Assembly: GCA_958402495.1 (NCBI GenBank)
Contig: CATXTS010000063.1
Span: 1-10,810 of the forward strand
DNA length: 10,810 nucleotides
DNA from: an uncultured Clostridiaceae bacterium
GTDB taxonomy: Bacteria > Bacillota > Clostridia > TANB77 > CAG-508
Direction: 5' to 3'
The notes beneath the pieces were generated by a model. The model had not been told where the DNA came from. It did no database searches and was given only the letters and a program-made list of their open reading frames with translations. Positions 1-5,350 of this stretch are shown here, one piece after another; position 1 is the first letter of the stretch, and each line of letters opens with the position of its first letter. Both the position numbers and the translations under genes were made by a program.

Positions 1-88
1 TTTACTACCGCTTTTGGTTTCTTCAAAGGTTTATTGTTTACTTTTCAATGTACTTCTTGGTTACGCATTTGACTGTGTAACGTTTTGT
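1..88 (-). other. Non-coding leader running off the left edge, possibly an rRNA operon leader
   Basis: This is the sequence downstream of the perfect promoter at 89-117, read leftwards. It has no usable reading frame: the only ATG opens a frame that stops after seven codons, and there is no Shine-Dalgarno sequence. Near the predicted transcript start, 59-81 can form a small hairpin (GTTAC/GTAAC arms). Further on are TTGAAAAGTAAACAATAAAC and TTTGAAGAAACC, which resemble the conserved TTGAAAA-type stretches ahead of 16S and 23S genes in Firmicutes. The rRNA reading is inference, because no mature rRNA sequence lies inside the window. A long 5' leader of another gene or a tRNA cluster is also possible. 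Confidence 0.4.
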
Positions 89-117
89 ATTATAGTACTT
101 TTTTAAACTGTTGTCAA
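89..117 (-). promoter_or_regulatory. Perfect-consensus SigA promoter firing off the left edge (P2)
   Basis: On the minus strand the -35 is TTGACA (117-112), followed by a 17-base spacer and the -10 TATAAT (94-89). All twelve consensus bases match and the spacing is ideal. Predicted transcript start is near 82. The DNA just upstream is nearly pure A/T, as expected of an UP element. Promoters this strong are typical of stable-RNA genes, and no protein start follows within the window. Confidence 0.8.
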
Positions 118-123
118 CACTTT

Positions 124-161
124 TTTAAAACTTTTTCAAAATATTTTTGAAAGGTTTTAAA
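124..161. repeat. Imperfect palindrome upstream of the P2 promoter
   Basis: The arms are TTTAAAAC and TTTCAAAA on the left (124-131, 134-141) and TTTTGAAA and GTTTTAAA on the right (145-152, 154-161). The loop is three bases, with a 2-by-1 internal mismatch. Sixteen bases per arm pair. It sits about seven bases beyond the -35 of P2 and could be an operator, an UP element, or a hairpin in a transcript from P1. AT-rich sequence makes some symmetry likely by chance, but this length is notable. Confidence 0.4.
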
Positions 162-273
162 GGGCAAAATAATAAACTAGTAATGTCGCTTTTTATTTAT
201 CTTTCTGTATCCGTTTCTTACTAATTTATATATTTCATATATATGTTTCTCATCAGTTATTTAGTACTTAATT

Positions 274-302
274 ATAATAACATATAGAAATTATAAAGTC
301 AA
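274..302 (-). promoter_or_regulatory. Second SigA-type promoter in tandem (P1)
   Basis: On the minus strand the -35 is TTGACT (302-297), then a 17-base spacer, then the -10 TATTAT (279-274). Each hexamer is one base off consensus. The same orientation as P2 and the 185-base separation suit a P1/P2 pair of the kind found ahead of rRNA operons. AT-only DNA, including the inverted repeat 311-319/326-334 (TTAAAAAAT/ATTTTTTAA), lies directly upstream and may be an UP element. Between P1 and P2 I see no gene and no terminator. Confidence 0.55.
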
Positions 303-385
303 TAGCTTTTTTAAAAAATTTGTCGATTTTTTAACAGCTTTTATTTTTCCCTACGTCATGTATTTATATTATCATAAACAAAAGG

Positions 386-450
386 AAAAAGCAAGCTTTT
401 CTTAATAGAAATTTTTGCCAATTCCTTCTATTATAAATAGCCTGCTTTTT
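386..450 (-). terminator. Terminator of the DUF308 gene, with nested stem
   Basis: The outer arms are AGCCTGCTTTTT (439-450) and AAAAAGCAAGCT (386-397). In RNA they give a 12-bp stem with one G-U pair that ends in a U-run. A second 7-bp stem, 404-410 with 426-432 (AATAGAA/TTCTATT), is nested inside. The outer arm overlaps the stop codon of the DUF308 gene (451-449). It also insulates the stable-RNA-like promoters to the left from upstream transcription. Confidence 0.65.
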
Positions 451-994
451 AAAACATATTCTTTGTATTTTGCAAGAACAAAATATTCTCCGCCAAATCT
501 ATAATGGCATATACTAGGATAGCCACACCAACCGTAAAAATAATCGCACCAGAATTTGCAATTACATAAATACCACAGATTAACATAGCAATCGCTAAAA
601 CTAAACTGCATATCCATAGTCTAGATTCTAGGTTTCTTAATTTTATAGCAGAACTTCCCCTAACTAAAGCACTATAGATAATCCATATACCAATAATAAT
701 TCTAAAGATATTTAAAATAGTTCCACTATAGACAATCGTTATAATTCCTATAATAATAGCCATGACGCCATATACTAAATGATAGTTAAATAAGTCATTC
801 TTTCCTTTGGTTTGTACATAATTGACTATCTTTAAAATCCCTATCACACAGAAAATACCTCCTAATATATAAGAGATAACCACTAAGGTTTCTTCTGGTT
901 TCCACATTAGTACTATACCTATAACGATAAATATTAAAGATTCTATAATATTGACATAACCTGTCTTTTTTAAAAGTGTTTGTAGATAGTTCAT
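449..994 (-). CDS. DUF308 (HdeD-like) integral membrane protein
   Basis: This 181-residue protein is almost entirely hydrophobic, with about six membrane segments at roughly residues 17-33, 38-58, 72-91, 93-110, 126-147 and 150-172. Short basic loops separate them (YVQTKGK near 60 and AIKLRNLESR near 116-125). The paired hairpin layout and Gly/Ile-rich segments are those of the DUF308 family, which includes the E. coli acid-resistance membrane protein HdeD. The function in Clostridia is not known, and I infer none. The ATG at 994 is supported by AAAGGAGGT five bases upstream. The gene has a near-consensus SigA promoter (1017-1045) and its own terminator, so it is probably expressed alone in growing cells, although no terminator separates it from ylmC upstream. 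Confidence 0.75.
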   Translation of the reverse strand: MNYLQTLLKKTGYVNIIESLIFIVIGIVLMWKPEETLVVISYILGGIFCVIGILKIVNYVQTKGKNDLFNYHLVYGVMAIIIGIITIVYSGTILNIFRIIIGIWIIYSALVRGSSAIKLRNLESRLWICSLVLAIAMLICGIYVIANSGAIIFTVGVAILVYAIIDLAENILFLQNTKNMF

Positions 995-1016
995 TTTTAT
1001 ACCTCCTTTTTTCTAC

Positions 1017-1045
1017 ATTTTATTGCTTCTTTTATAGAATGTCAA
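1017..1045 (-). promoter_or_regulatory. SigA promoter of the DUF308 gene
   Basis: On the minus strand the -35 is TTGACA (1045-1040), then a 17-base spacer, then TAAAAT (1022-1017). Eleven of twelve positions match consensus. The predicted start near 1010 gives a leader of about 16 bases, just enough for the AAAGGAGGT ribosome binding site. Confidence 0.75.
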
Positions 1046-1075
1046 TTGCTATTTTCTTATTTCTTTCTTAATTTC

Positions 1076-1309
1076 TTAGATTTCGACTAAAATTACATCA
1101 TCTCCAATACATTTAATATTTTGCCAGGGAATCACAATATCATTACTACTAGAAAATACACTTAATAATTTATTGCTTCCTGGTACAATAATAGAAGTAA
1201 TGCTACCCGTTTCTAAATCTGCACAAACATCTTGTACAAAGCCTAACCTTCTACCATCTTTTATATTAATCACTTCTTTATGTTTAAAATCTAATCCCTT
1301 CTGTCCCAT
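1076..1309 (-). CDS. ylmC: YlmC/YmxH family PRC-barrel sporulation-associated protein
   Basis: This small soluble protein of 77 residues is a single PRC-barrel fold. Typical features are the opening stretch with KEVINIKDGRRLGFV (residues about 12-26), then a beta-rich core with ITSIIVPG (37-44) and VIPWQNIKCIGDDVILVE (59-76). The family average is about 80-85 residues, so it looks complete. YlmC/YmxH proteins are conserved in endospore formers and often sit beside sigG; their biochemical role is not established. The ATG is preceded by AGGAGGGAATC, a strong ribosome binding site. The sigG terminator at 1360-1385 lies upstream, so it probably has its own promoter. A TATAAT at 1345-1340 is a candidate -10, but I see no matching -35. 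Confidence 0.85.
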   Translation of the reverse strand: MGQKGLDFKHKEVINIKDGRRLGFVQDVCADLETGSITSIIVPGSNKLLSVFSSSNDIVIPWQNIKCIGDDVILVEI

Positions 1310-1359
1310 GATTCCCTCCTCTTGCTATTCTTTTCTACTATTATATTAGTCAAAAAAGA

Positions 1360-1385
1360 AAAGTTGCTTATTTCCTTGCAACTTT
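1360..1385 (-). terminator. Terminator downstream of sigG
   Basis: Perfect 8-bp arms AAAGTTGC (1360-1367) and GCAACTTT (1378-1385) enclose a 10-base loop. On the minus strand the hairpin is followed by TTCTTTTTT. It begins five bases after the sigG stop codon (1393-1391). Confidence 0.8.
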
Positions 1386-1390
1386 CCTTC

Positions 1391-2164
1391 TTATTTATAG
1401 ATTCTTTTAATATGCTCCATAGCACTTTTCTCTAGTCTAGAAACTTGTGCTTGTGAAATACCAATTTCATCTGCGACTTCTATTTGTGTTCTTCCTTCAA
1501 AAAATCGTTTATTCACAATCATCTTTTCTTTCTCATTTAGTTTTTTCATTGCCTCCACAATAGTAAGGTTCTCTGCCCAAGATTCATCTGTGTTTTTACT
1601 ATCGCTAACTTGGTCCATCACATATAAGTTTTCTGTACCATCTCCATAAACAGGTTCTTGTAACGATATTGGTTCTTGAATAGCATCTAAACTAAACACA
1701 ATTTCCTCTTTTTCCACACCTAATTCTTTGGCAATTTCTTCTATGGTTGGTTCTCTCTGTGTTTCTTTTGTAATTCTTTCTTTAACACTTAAAGCCTTAT
1801 AAGCTAAATCTCTAATAGACCTGCTAACACGAATCGGATTGTTATCTCTTAAGTATCTTCTAATTTCACCGATAATCATTGGTACTGCATAGGTAGAAAA
1901 TTGTACATTTTGTTCTAAATCAAAATTATCCATTGCTTTAATTAATCCTATACACCCTACTTGAAATAAATCATCTACATTTTCTCCTCTTCCATAGAAT
2001 CGTTTAATAACACTTAATACTAATCTTAGATTTCCTTTTATAAATATATCTCTTGCTTCTTTATCTCCTTCTTTGATTCTTATGAACAAGGCTCTCTTCT
2101 CTTCTGAAGAAAGAATGGGAATTTTGGAGGTGTCTACCCCACAGATTTCAACCTTGTTTGCCAT
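1391..2164 (-). CDS. sigG: RNA polymerase late forespore sigma factor SigG
   Basis: SigG directs core RNA polymerase to late forespore genes after engulfment. The 257-residue protein starts with the hallmark KVEICGVDTSK (4-14). Region 2 follows (about 44-110) with NLRLVLSVIKRF, DDLFQVGCIGLIKAMDNFD and FSTYAVPMIIGEIRRYLRDN. Region 3 covers about 111-185 (PIRVSRSIRDLAYKAL). Region 4 covers about 205-255 with the helix-turn-helix RTQIEVADEIGISQAQVSRL. Length and motifs match B. subtilis SigG closely. The ATG has AAGGAG seven bases upstream. It lies downstream of sigE but behind a terminator and its own SigF/SigG-type promoter. An inverted repeat can hide its start site in readthrough mRNA (see 2162-2224). 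The distinction from SigF rests on the N-terminal motif and synteny. Confidence 0.97.
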   Translation of the reverse strand: MANKVEICGVDTSKIPILSSEEKRALFIRIKEGDKEARDIFIKGNLRLVLSVIKRFYGRGENVDDLFQVGCIGLIKAMDNFDLEQNVQFSTYAVPMIIGEIRRYLRDNNPIRVSRSIRDLAYKALSVKERITKETQREPTIEEIAKELGVEKEEIVFSLDAIQEPISLQEPVYGDGTENLYVMDQVSDSKNTDESWAENLTIVEAMKKLNEKEKMIVNKRFFEGRTQIEVADEIGISQAQVSRLEKSAMEHIKRIYK

Positions 2165-2224
2165 AAAAAACTCCTTTTTTCAATCTTGCTTATTACCAGT
2201 ATTTCCAAAAGGTTGTTTTTTATA
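2162..2224 (-). promoter_or_regulatory. Inverted repeat able to sequester the sigG ribosome binding site and start codon
   Basis: In minus-strand RNA the 5' arm TAUAAAAAAC (2224-2215) pairs with GUUUUUUAUG (2171-2162), and CCUUUU (2212-2207) pairs with AAAAGG (2178-2173). This is 16 pairs including one G-U, with only a 2-by-1 internal loop and a 28-base apical loop. The 3' arm contains the whole Shine-Dalgarno AAGGAG and the AUG of sigG. The 5' arm overlaps the -35 and spacer of the sigG promoter, so mRNA starting at that promoter lacks it. Only readthrough RNA from spoIIGA-sigE can fold this way. A hairpin of the same logic is known for B. subtilis sigG. Confidence 0.65.
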
Positions 2225-2225
2225 C
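2198..2225 (-). promoter_or_regulatory. Forespore (SigF/SigG-type) promoter of sigG
   Basis: On the minus strand GTATA (2225-2221) fits the -35 consensus GYATA. Fourteen bases later GGAAATACT (2206-2198) fits the SigF-type -10 pattern GGNNANANT. No SigA-like -10 is positioned to serve the gene as well. The predicted transcript start near 2191 leaves a leader of about 27 bases with a good ribosome binding site. In B. subtilis sigG is transcribed by SigF and later by SigG itself, and the same is inferred here. Confidence 0.6.
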
Positions 2226-2263
2226 AAGTTATCTATGAATTCTTTTGATTTTCATATAGAAAA

Positions 2264-2285
2264 AGCAGAGAATCCTTTCTCTACT
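2264..2285 (-). terminator. Terminator overlapping the sigE stop codon
   Basis: The arms AGCAGAGA (2264-2271) and TCTCTACT (2278-2285) form an 8-bp stem with one G-U pair and a 6-base loop. On the minus strand it is followed by TTTTC. The proximal arm includes a base of the sigE stop codon (2287-2285). It should limit readthrough from sigE into sigG, in line with their separate mother-cell and forespore programmes. Confidence 0.6.
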
Positions 2286-3016
2286 TAACCTGTTTTACTC
2301 ATAATTTCCTTTTTCATTTTACCAATAATCTTTTTTTCTAACCTAGAAATATAACTCTGGGAAATTCCCAACATATCGGCTACTTCTTTTTGTGTCTTCT
2401 CATCTCCTCCTAAAAAGCCAAAACGTAATTCCATAATGTTTCTTTCCCTACTATTTAACTTTTCTATAGATGCCTTTAGTAAAGCCTTATCCACTTCATC
2501 TTCAATTCTTCTAGAAGTTACATCTGAGTCCGTTCCCAATATATCTGAAAGTAATAATTCATTTCCATCTCCATCTTGATTTAGTGGTTCATCAATAGAA
2601 ATTTCTCCTTTAATACGATTGCTTCTTCGTAAATACATTAAAATTTCATTTTCAATACATCTAGAAGCATAGGTTGCAAGTTTTATTTTTTTATCTGTAT
2701 TAAAGGTATTAATGGCTTTCATTAGGCCAATGGTTCCAATGGATATTAAGTCTTCTAACCCTACACCCGTATTTTCAAACTTTTTAGCTATATATACCAC
2801 TAGTCTTAAATTTCTCTCTACTAGTGTTTGTCTAGTTTCTAGTTTTCCTTCTGAAAGTTCTGCAAGCAGAGTCTCTTCTTCTTCTTGGGTCAATGGTGGA
2901 GGCAAAGTAGCACTTCCTCCTATGTAATAAATTGGTAAATCTTCTATTTCTTCACCATTTATAAATTTTGCATAAATAGTGTTAATACTATTGACTAACA
3001 TTTGCAGTATATTCAT
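2285..3016 (-). CDS. sigE: RNA polymerase mother-cell sigma factor SigE (pro-protein)
   Basis: SigE is made as an inactive, membrane-associated pro-protein and runs early mother-cell transcription after cleavage by SpoIIGA. The pro-region is about residues 1-29, followed by the conserved YYIGGS (30-35) and LPPPL. Region 2 follows (about 68-137) with NLRLVVYIAKKFENTG, EDLISIGTIGLMKAINTF and LATYASRCIENEILMYLRR. Region 4 covers about 185-235 with the helix-turn-helix TQKEVADMLGISQSYISRLE. I chose the ATG at 3016, giving 243 residues. AGGAG ends nine bases before it, whereas a GTG three codons upstream (3025) abuts that ribosome binding site and could not use it. The start lies inside the end of spoIIGA (29-base overlap), implying translational coupling. 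A terminator overlaps the stop. Confidence 0.97.
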   Translation of the reverse strand: MNILQMLVNSINTIYAKFINGEEIEDLPIYYIGGSATLPPPLTQEEEETLLAELSEGKLETRQTLVERNLRLVVYIAKKFENTGVGLEDLISIGTIGLMKAINTFNTDKKIKLATYASRCIENEILMYLRRSNRIKGEISIDEPLNQDGDGNELLLSDILGTDSDVTSRRIEDEVDKALLKASIEKLNSRERNIMELRFGFLGGDEKTQKEVADMLGISQSYISRLEKKIIGKMKKEIMSKTG

Positions 3017-3920
3017 TTTCTTCACTCCTTTCTAATATGTCCAAGCCTAGTAGAGCATGATATTGGTTCTTTTTACTTAAAGTCTTATCATAAATGCCAA
3101 TGATAACATTTTCTATACTTTCCTCTTCTTCTAAAATTTCTACTTCTACTTTTTTAGCCTTAAAACCTAGTAATAACCCATTCTGTTTACCAATAGAAGA
3201 AAAAGGAATGACTCTAAATTTGGATAAATACTCTACGCTGCCTTCTTCATATAATTCTTGTGGTACATCACCTCCTATAATGTGTTCTATATTTTGTAAT
3301 ATTCTATATGGAATCATGTCATATAAAACATCCTTTTCCACAACAATAACGGGCATCCTACTAATTGGGTCTTTTAACATATTACCTGTATCCATCATAG
3401 CCATGGTTTCTACTTGTTTATCTTGGAAATAAATTTTGAGTTTACAAAACATATCTTTTCTAGTTAACTTGGATTTAACTAATCGAAAAGCGATGGTAAT
3501 AACCGTAAAACCAACTATGCCACCTAAAATAGCTATTTTAATAGGATAGGTACCTATATAGATACCATCTTTCATTAAAATATCTTGTGGTTTTACAAAA
3601 TACAATAATGCAAAAGCACAACCTCCAAATACAAAAGAAGTTAAATAAAATAGTAATAGTTGTTTTCCTAAAGATGAAATATGTTTTGGTTGATAAGCAA
3701 TATAAATCATCACAATAGAAAGAATCACTTTCATAATGGTACTCGAATACATCTCTAAGATTTGCATATACCCAATAATAGCATAAATACCACCTAATAA
3801 AGCAGATAATATCAATCGGATATGTTTCATTTTTATTTTTAGAACATACCCTGTTGCAAATAAAATAATATAATTCATACATAAGTTTTCTATCAATACG
3901 ACATCTAGATAAACGGTCAT
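2988..3920 (-). CDS. spoIIGA: Sporulation sigma-E factor-processing peptidase SpoIIGA
   Basis: SpoIIGA is a septal membrane aspartic protease that removes the SigE pro-sequence on a signal from the forespore. The 310-residue length equals the usual family size. The N-terminal half holds about five membrane segments (roughly 6-26, 33-51, 61-76, 86-109 and 126-146). The C-terminal half is the cytosolic protease, with the catalytic motif DTGN at 177-180 and the conserved stretches DPISRMPVIVV (184-194), RVIPFSSIG (236-244) and HALLGLDIL (288-296). The ATG at 3920 has AGGTG five bases upstream. It is the first gene of the spoIIGA-sigE unit and overlaps sigE by 29 bases. Spo0A-box-like sites lie about 150-215 bases upstream, but I could not place a convincing core promoter. 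Confidence 0.95.
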   Translation of the reverse strand: MTVYLDVVLIENLCMNYIILFATGYVLKIKMKHIRLILSALLGGIYAIIGYMQILEMYSSTIMKVILSIVMIYIAYQPKHISSLGKQLLLFYLTSFVFGGCAFALLYFVKPQDILMKDGIYIGTYPIKIAILGGIVGFTVITIAFRLVKSKLTRKDMFCKLKIYFQDKQVETMAMMDTGNMLKDPISRMPVIVVEKDVLYDMIPYRILQNIEHIIGGDVPQELYEEGSVEYLSKFRVIPFSSIGKQNGLLLGFKAKKVEVEILEEEESIENVIIGIYDKTLSKKNQYHALLGLDILERSEENEYTANVSQ

Positions 3921-4073
3921 TTCCTCACCTCAAATGTTCTTTCTTATTTTACAACTAGTCTTATTCTTTTTGTGTCATTTTTTAGGCGCGAAAAAAAGAA
4001 ATAATCTACAATATGAGCATATTTCTTTTCTTATTTGACGTATTTACTTTCTTACTACAGATTTATTATGCTT

Positions 4074-4080
4074 TTCAACA
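4074..4080 (-). promoter_or_regulatory. Weaker Spo0A box-like site upstream of spoIIGA
   Basis: The minus strand reads TGTTGAA, one mismatch from the Spo0A box core TGTCGAA. It lies about 155 bases upstream of the spoIIGA start and 60 bases from the perfect box at 4134-4140. Paired sites are usual at the spoIIG promoter of B. subtilis. A one-mismatch heptamer is common by chance in AT-rich DNA, so support is weak alone. Confidence 0.3.
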
Positions 4081-4131
4081 TATTTTTTCCTATTTTTGTT
4101 TTTATAAATGTATAGAAACATCACTAAAGTT

Positions 4132-4140
4132 TTTGTCGAA
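4132..4140 (+). promoter_or_regulatory. Perfect Spo0A box upstream of spoIIGA
   Basis: TTTGTCGAA on the plus strand matches the Spo0A-P recognition core TGTCGAA exactly, with the preferred flanking T. It is 214 bases upstream of spoIIGA, an operon directly activated by Spo0A-P in B. subtilis. The exact core and the expected target gene support the call. It is the reverse orientation relative to spoIIGA, and no clear promoter hexamers are placed near it. Confidence 0.5.
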
Positions 4141-4243
4141 ATTTTACGATGAAAAAAACTAGCTATTTTAATAATTCTATGTTTTAATAGATAAGAAAGA
4201 TGTTTATTTCTTTTATTTTTAATCTTTTAATTTATATCTATTT

Positions 4244-4269
4244 TGTATTGTTTGCTCTAAAGCAATACA
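4244..4269. repeat. Palindrome upstream of the nuclease pseudogene
   Basis: The arms TGTATTG (4244-4250) and CAATACA (4263-4269) are perfect 7-mers around a 12-base centre, whose TTT and AAA can add three more pairs. Position and shape suit an operator, or a hairpin left by an insertion event. No known regulator motif is recognised. Confidence 0.35.
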
Positions 4270-4351
4270 TTTTTCACAAATCATTCTATATATAGAAAAG
4301 GAGGGATGTGCGCTCTATATACTTAATTTGAATAGAAAGGAACTGTTGTCT

Positions 4352-5246
4352 ATGAAAAATCTATCCTTGTTAACACCAAAGACGGATGTTGTATTTCATG
4401 CACTCTTTCGTGAGGGTAATGAATTTATCACTAAAGCGATTATCTCTGATATAACCAATGAAGAAATCCAAGAAATTGATTTAAAACAAGACCGTTATCT
4501 CCTACAAAAGTTTCCAGAAGAAAAGTTAGGCATTTTAGATTTAAAAGCAAAACTCAATAATGGGATTCTTTGTAATATAGAAATTCAATTATTAGATAAA
4601 GCCAATTTAATTGAAAGAATTTTATTTTATTGGAGCAAAATATATTCTTCTGAATTAACCAGAGGAGAAGATTATCAAAAACTGCCTAAGACCATTTGCA
4701 TTGCTATTTTAGATTATGAACTAAAAGAGTTGAAACGGCTTAGAAAAATTACATACACAGTGGGAAATCGAAGAAAAAGACGTTAAATTGAAATTGACAG
4801 ATAAATTAGAACTGCATATAATAGAAATACCTAAAGCTATTAAACAGCTTCAAAAAGAACCTCAAAATACAATTGCACAATGGATGTTATTTTTGAGCAA
4901 TCCTAATCAAGAGGAGGTAACTAAAATTATGGAAGAAAATAAAGCAATTAAACAAGCTATGGTAAAACTAGAAGAATTAAGTGCAGACGAAGAACTAAGA
5001 AGAGTAGCAGAATTAAGACAAAAAGCCATTATGGATGAAAAAGCTGTTAAAAGGCGTGCAGAAGAACTTGGTAGGGAAGAAGGTCTTAAGGAAGGTATTG
5101 AAGAAGGTATCAAAAAAGGTTCTCAAAAAGAAAAAATCAATATCGCTAAAAAATTATTATCCGAAAAGATGGATTTTGTTTTTATCTCCAAAATCACAGA
5201 ACTACCTCTAGAAGAAATCGAGCAAATTGCTTCTTCATTAGAGTAA
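4352..5246 (+). pseudogene. Frameshifted PD-(D/E)XK (Rpn/PDDEXK transposase-type) nuclease
   Basis: Two overlapping open frames are halves of one gene. The first, from the ATG at 4352 (AAAGGAA nine bases upstream), carries the nuclease half: TDVVFHALF (11-19), then LDLKAK with candidate catalytic Asp63 and NIEIQ with Glu77 and Gln79. Family similarity stops at about 4741. In the frame one base later, from 4743, it resumes with EKLHTQWEIEEKD and LTDKLELHIIEIPK, and ends in the charged Glu/Lys/Gly-rich tail and C-terminal helix usual for the family. Removing one base near 4742 gives a continuous 297-residue protein, a normal length. This family includes recombination-promoting nucleases (RpnA-like) and was annotated as putative transposases. 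It is the only plus-strand gene in the window and sits between ftsZ and spoIIGA. The N-terminal fragment alone would end at 4786. Confidence 0.8.
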
Positions 5247-5276
5247 CTTTTTTAATTTAACTTATACATAACATAG

Positions 5277-5308
5277 AAAACCAGGAAATACTTCTATTCC
5301 CTGGTTTT
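5277..5308. terminator. Bidirectional terminator between ftsZ and the nuclease pseudogene
   Basis: Arms AAAACCAGGAAATA (5277-5290) and TATTCCCTGGTTTT (5295-5308) pair at 13 of 14 positions around a CTTC loop. Both strands give a stem followed by a run of T (TTTTTA on plus, TTTTC on minus). It serves the end of ftsZ (minus) and of the convergent nuclease gene (plus). Confidence 0.85.
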
Positions 5309-5350
5309 TATATTTCATTTTTTATTCTTTTATAAATTCTTCTTATTGCT

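Larger units (their letters stand above)
3921..4351. other. Gene-free spacer between spoIIGA and the divergent nuclease pseudogene
   Basis: The roughly 430 bases are very AT-rich and contain no credible gene. Recognisable elements are two Spo0A-box-like sites (4074-4080, 4134-4140), a palindrome near the nuclease gene (4244-4269) and an A/T hairpin (3994-4003 with 4020-4029, AAAAGAAATA/TATTTCTTTT). A strong AAGGAGGG at 4298-4305 is followed at once by an ATG whose frame stops after six codons. The spoIIGA promoter must lie here, since ftsZ is cut off by a terminator and the nuclease gene faces away. Confidence 0.6.

Noticed and set aside
319..327. Spo0A box-like TTGTCGATT near the left-edge promoters
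   Set aside because: It has a core mismatch, lies inside an A/T palindrome, and no sporulation gene follows.
3094..3432. Plus-strand open frame opposite spoIIGA
   Set aside because: It lies wholly within spoIIGA, and the product has no recognisable domain. Similar frames opposite sigE, ftsA and the DUF881 genes were discarded for the same reason.
3994..4029. Hairpin AAAAGAAATA/TATTTCTTTT as a terminator
   Set aside because: The stem has one G-C pair and a 16-base loop, and it would sit just upstream of spoIIGA with no transcript to stop. AT-rich chance is likelier.
4306..4326. Six-codon frame after AAGGAGGG as a leader peptide
   Set aside because: The Shine-Dalgarno abuts the ATG with no usable spacing, and the peptide shows no attenuator context.
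4788..5246. A separate plus-strand gene starting at TTG 4788
   Set aside because: There is no ribosome binding site at that TTG, the frame is open further upstream to 4734, and the translated sequence continues the nuclease family. It is the second half of a frameshifted gene.
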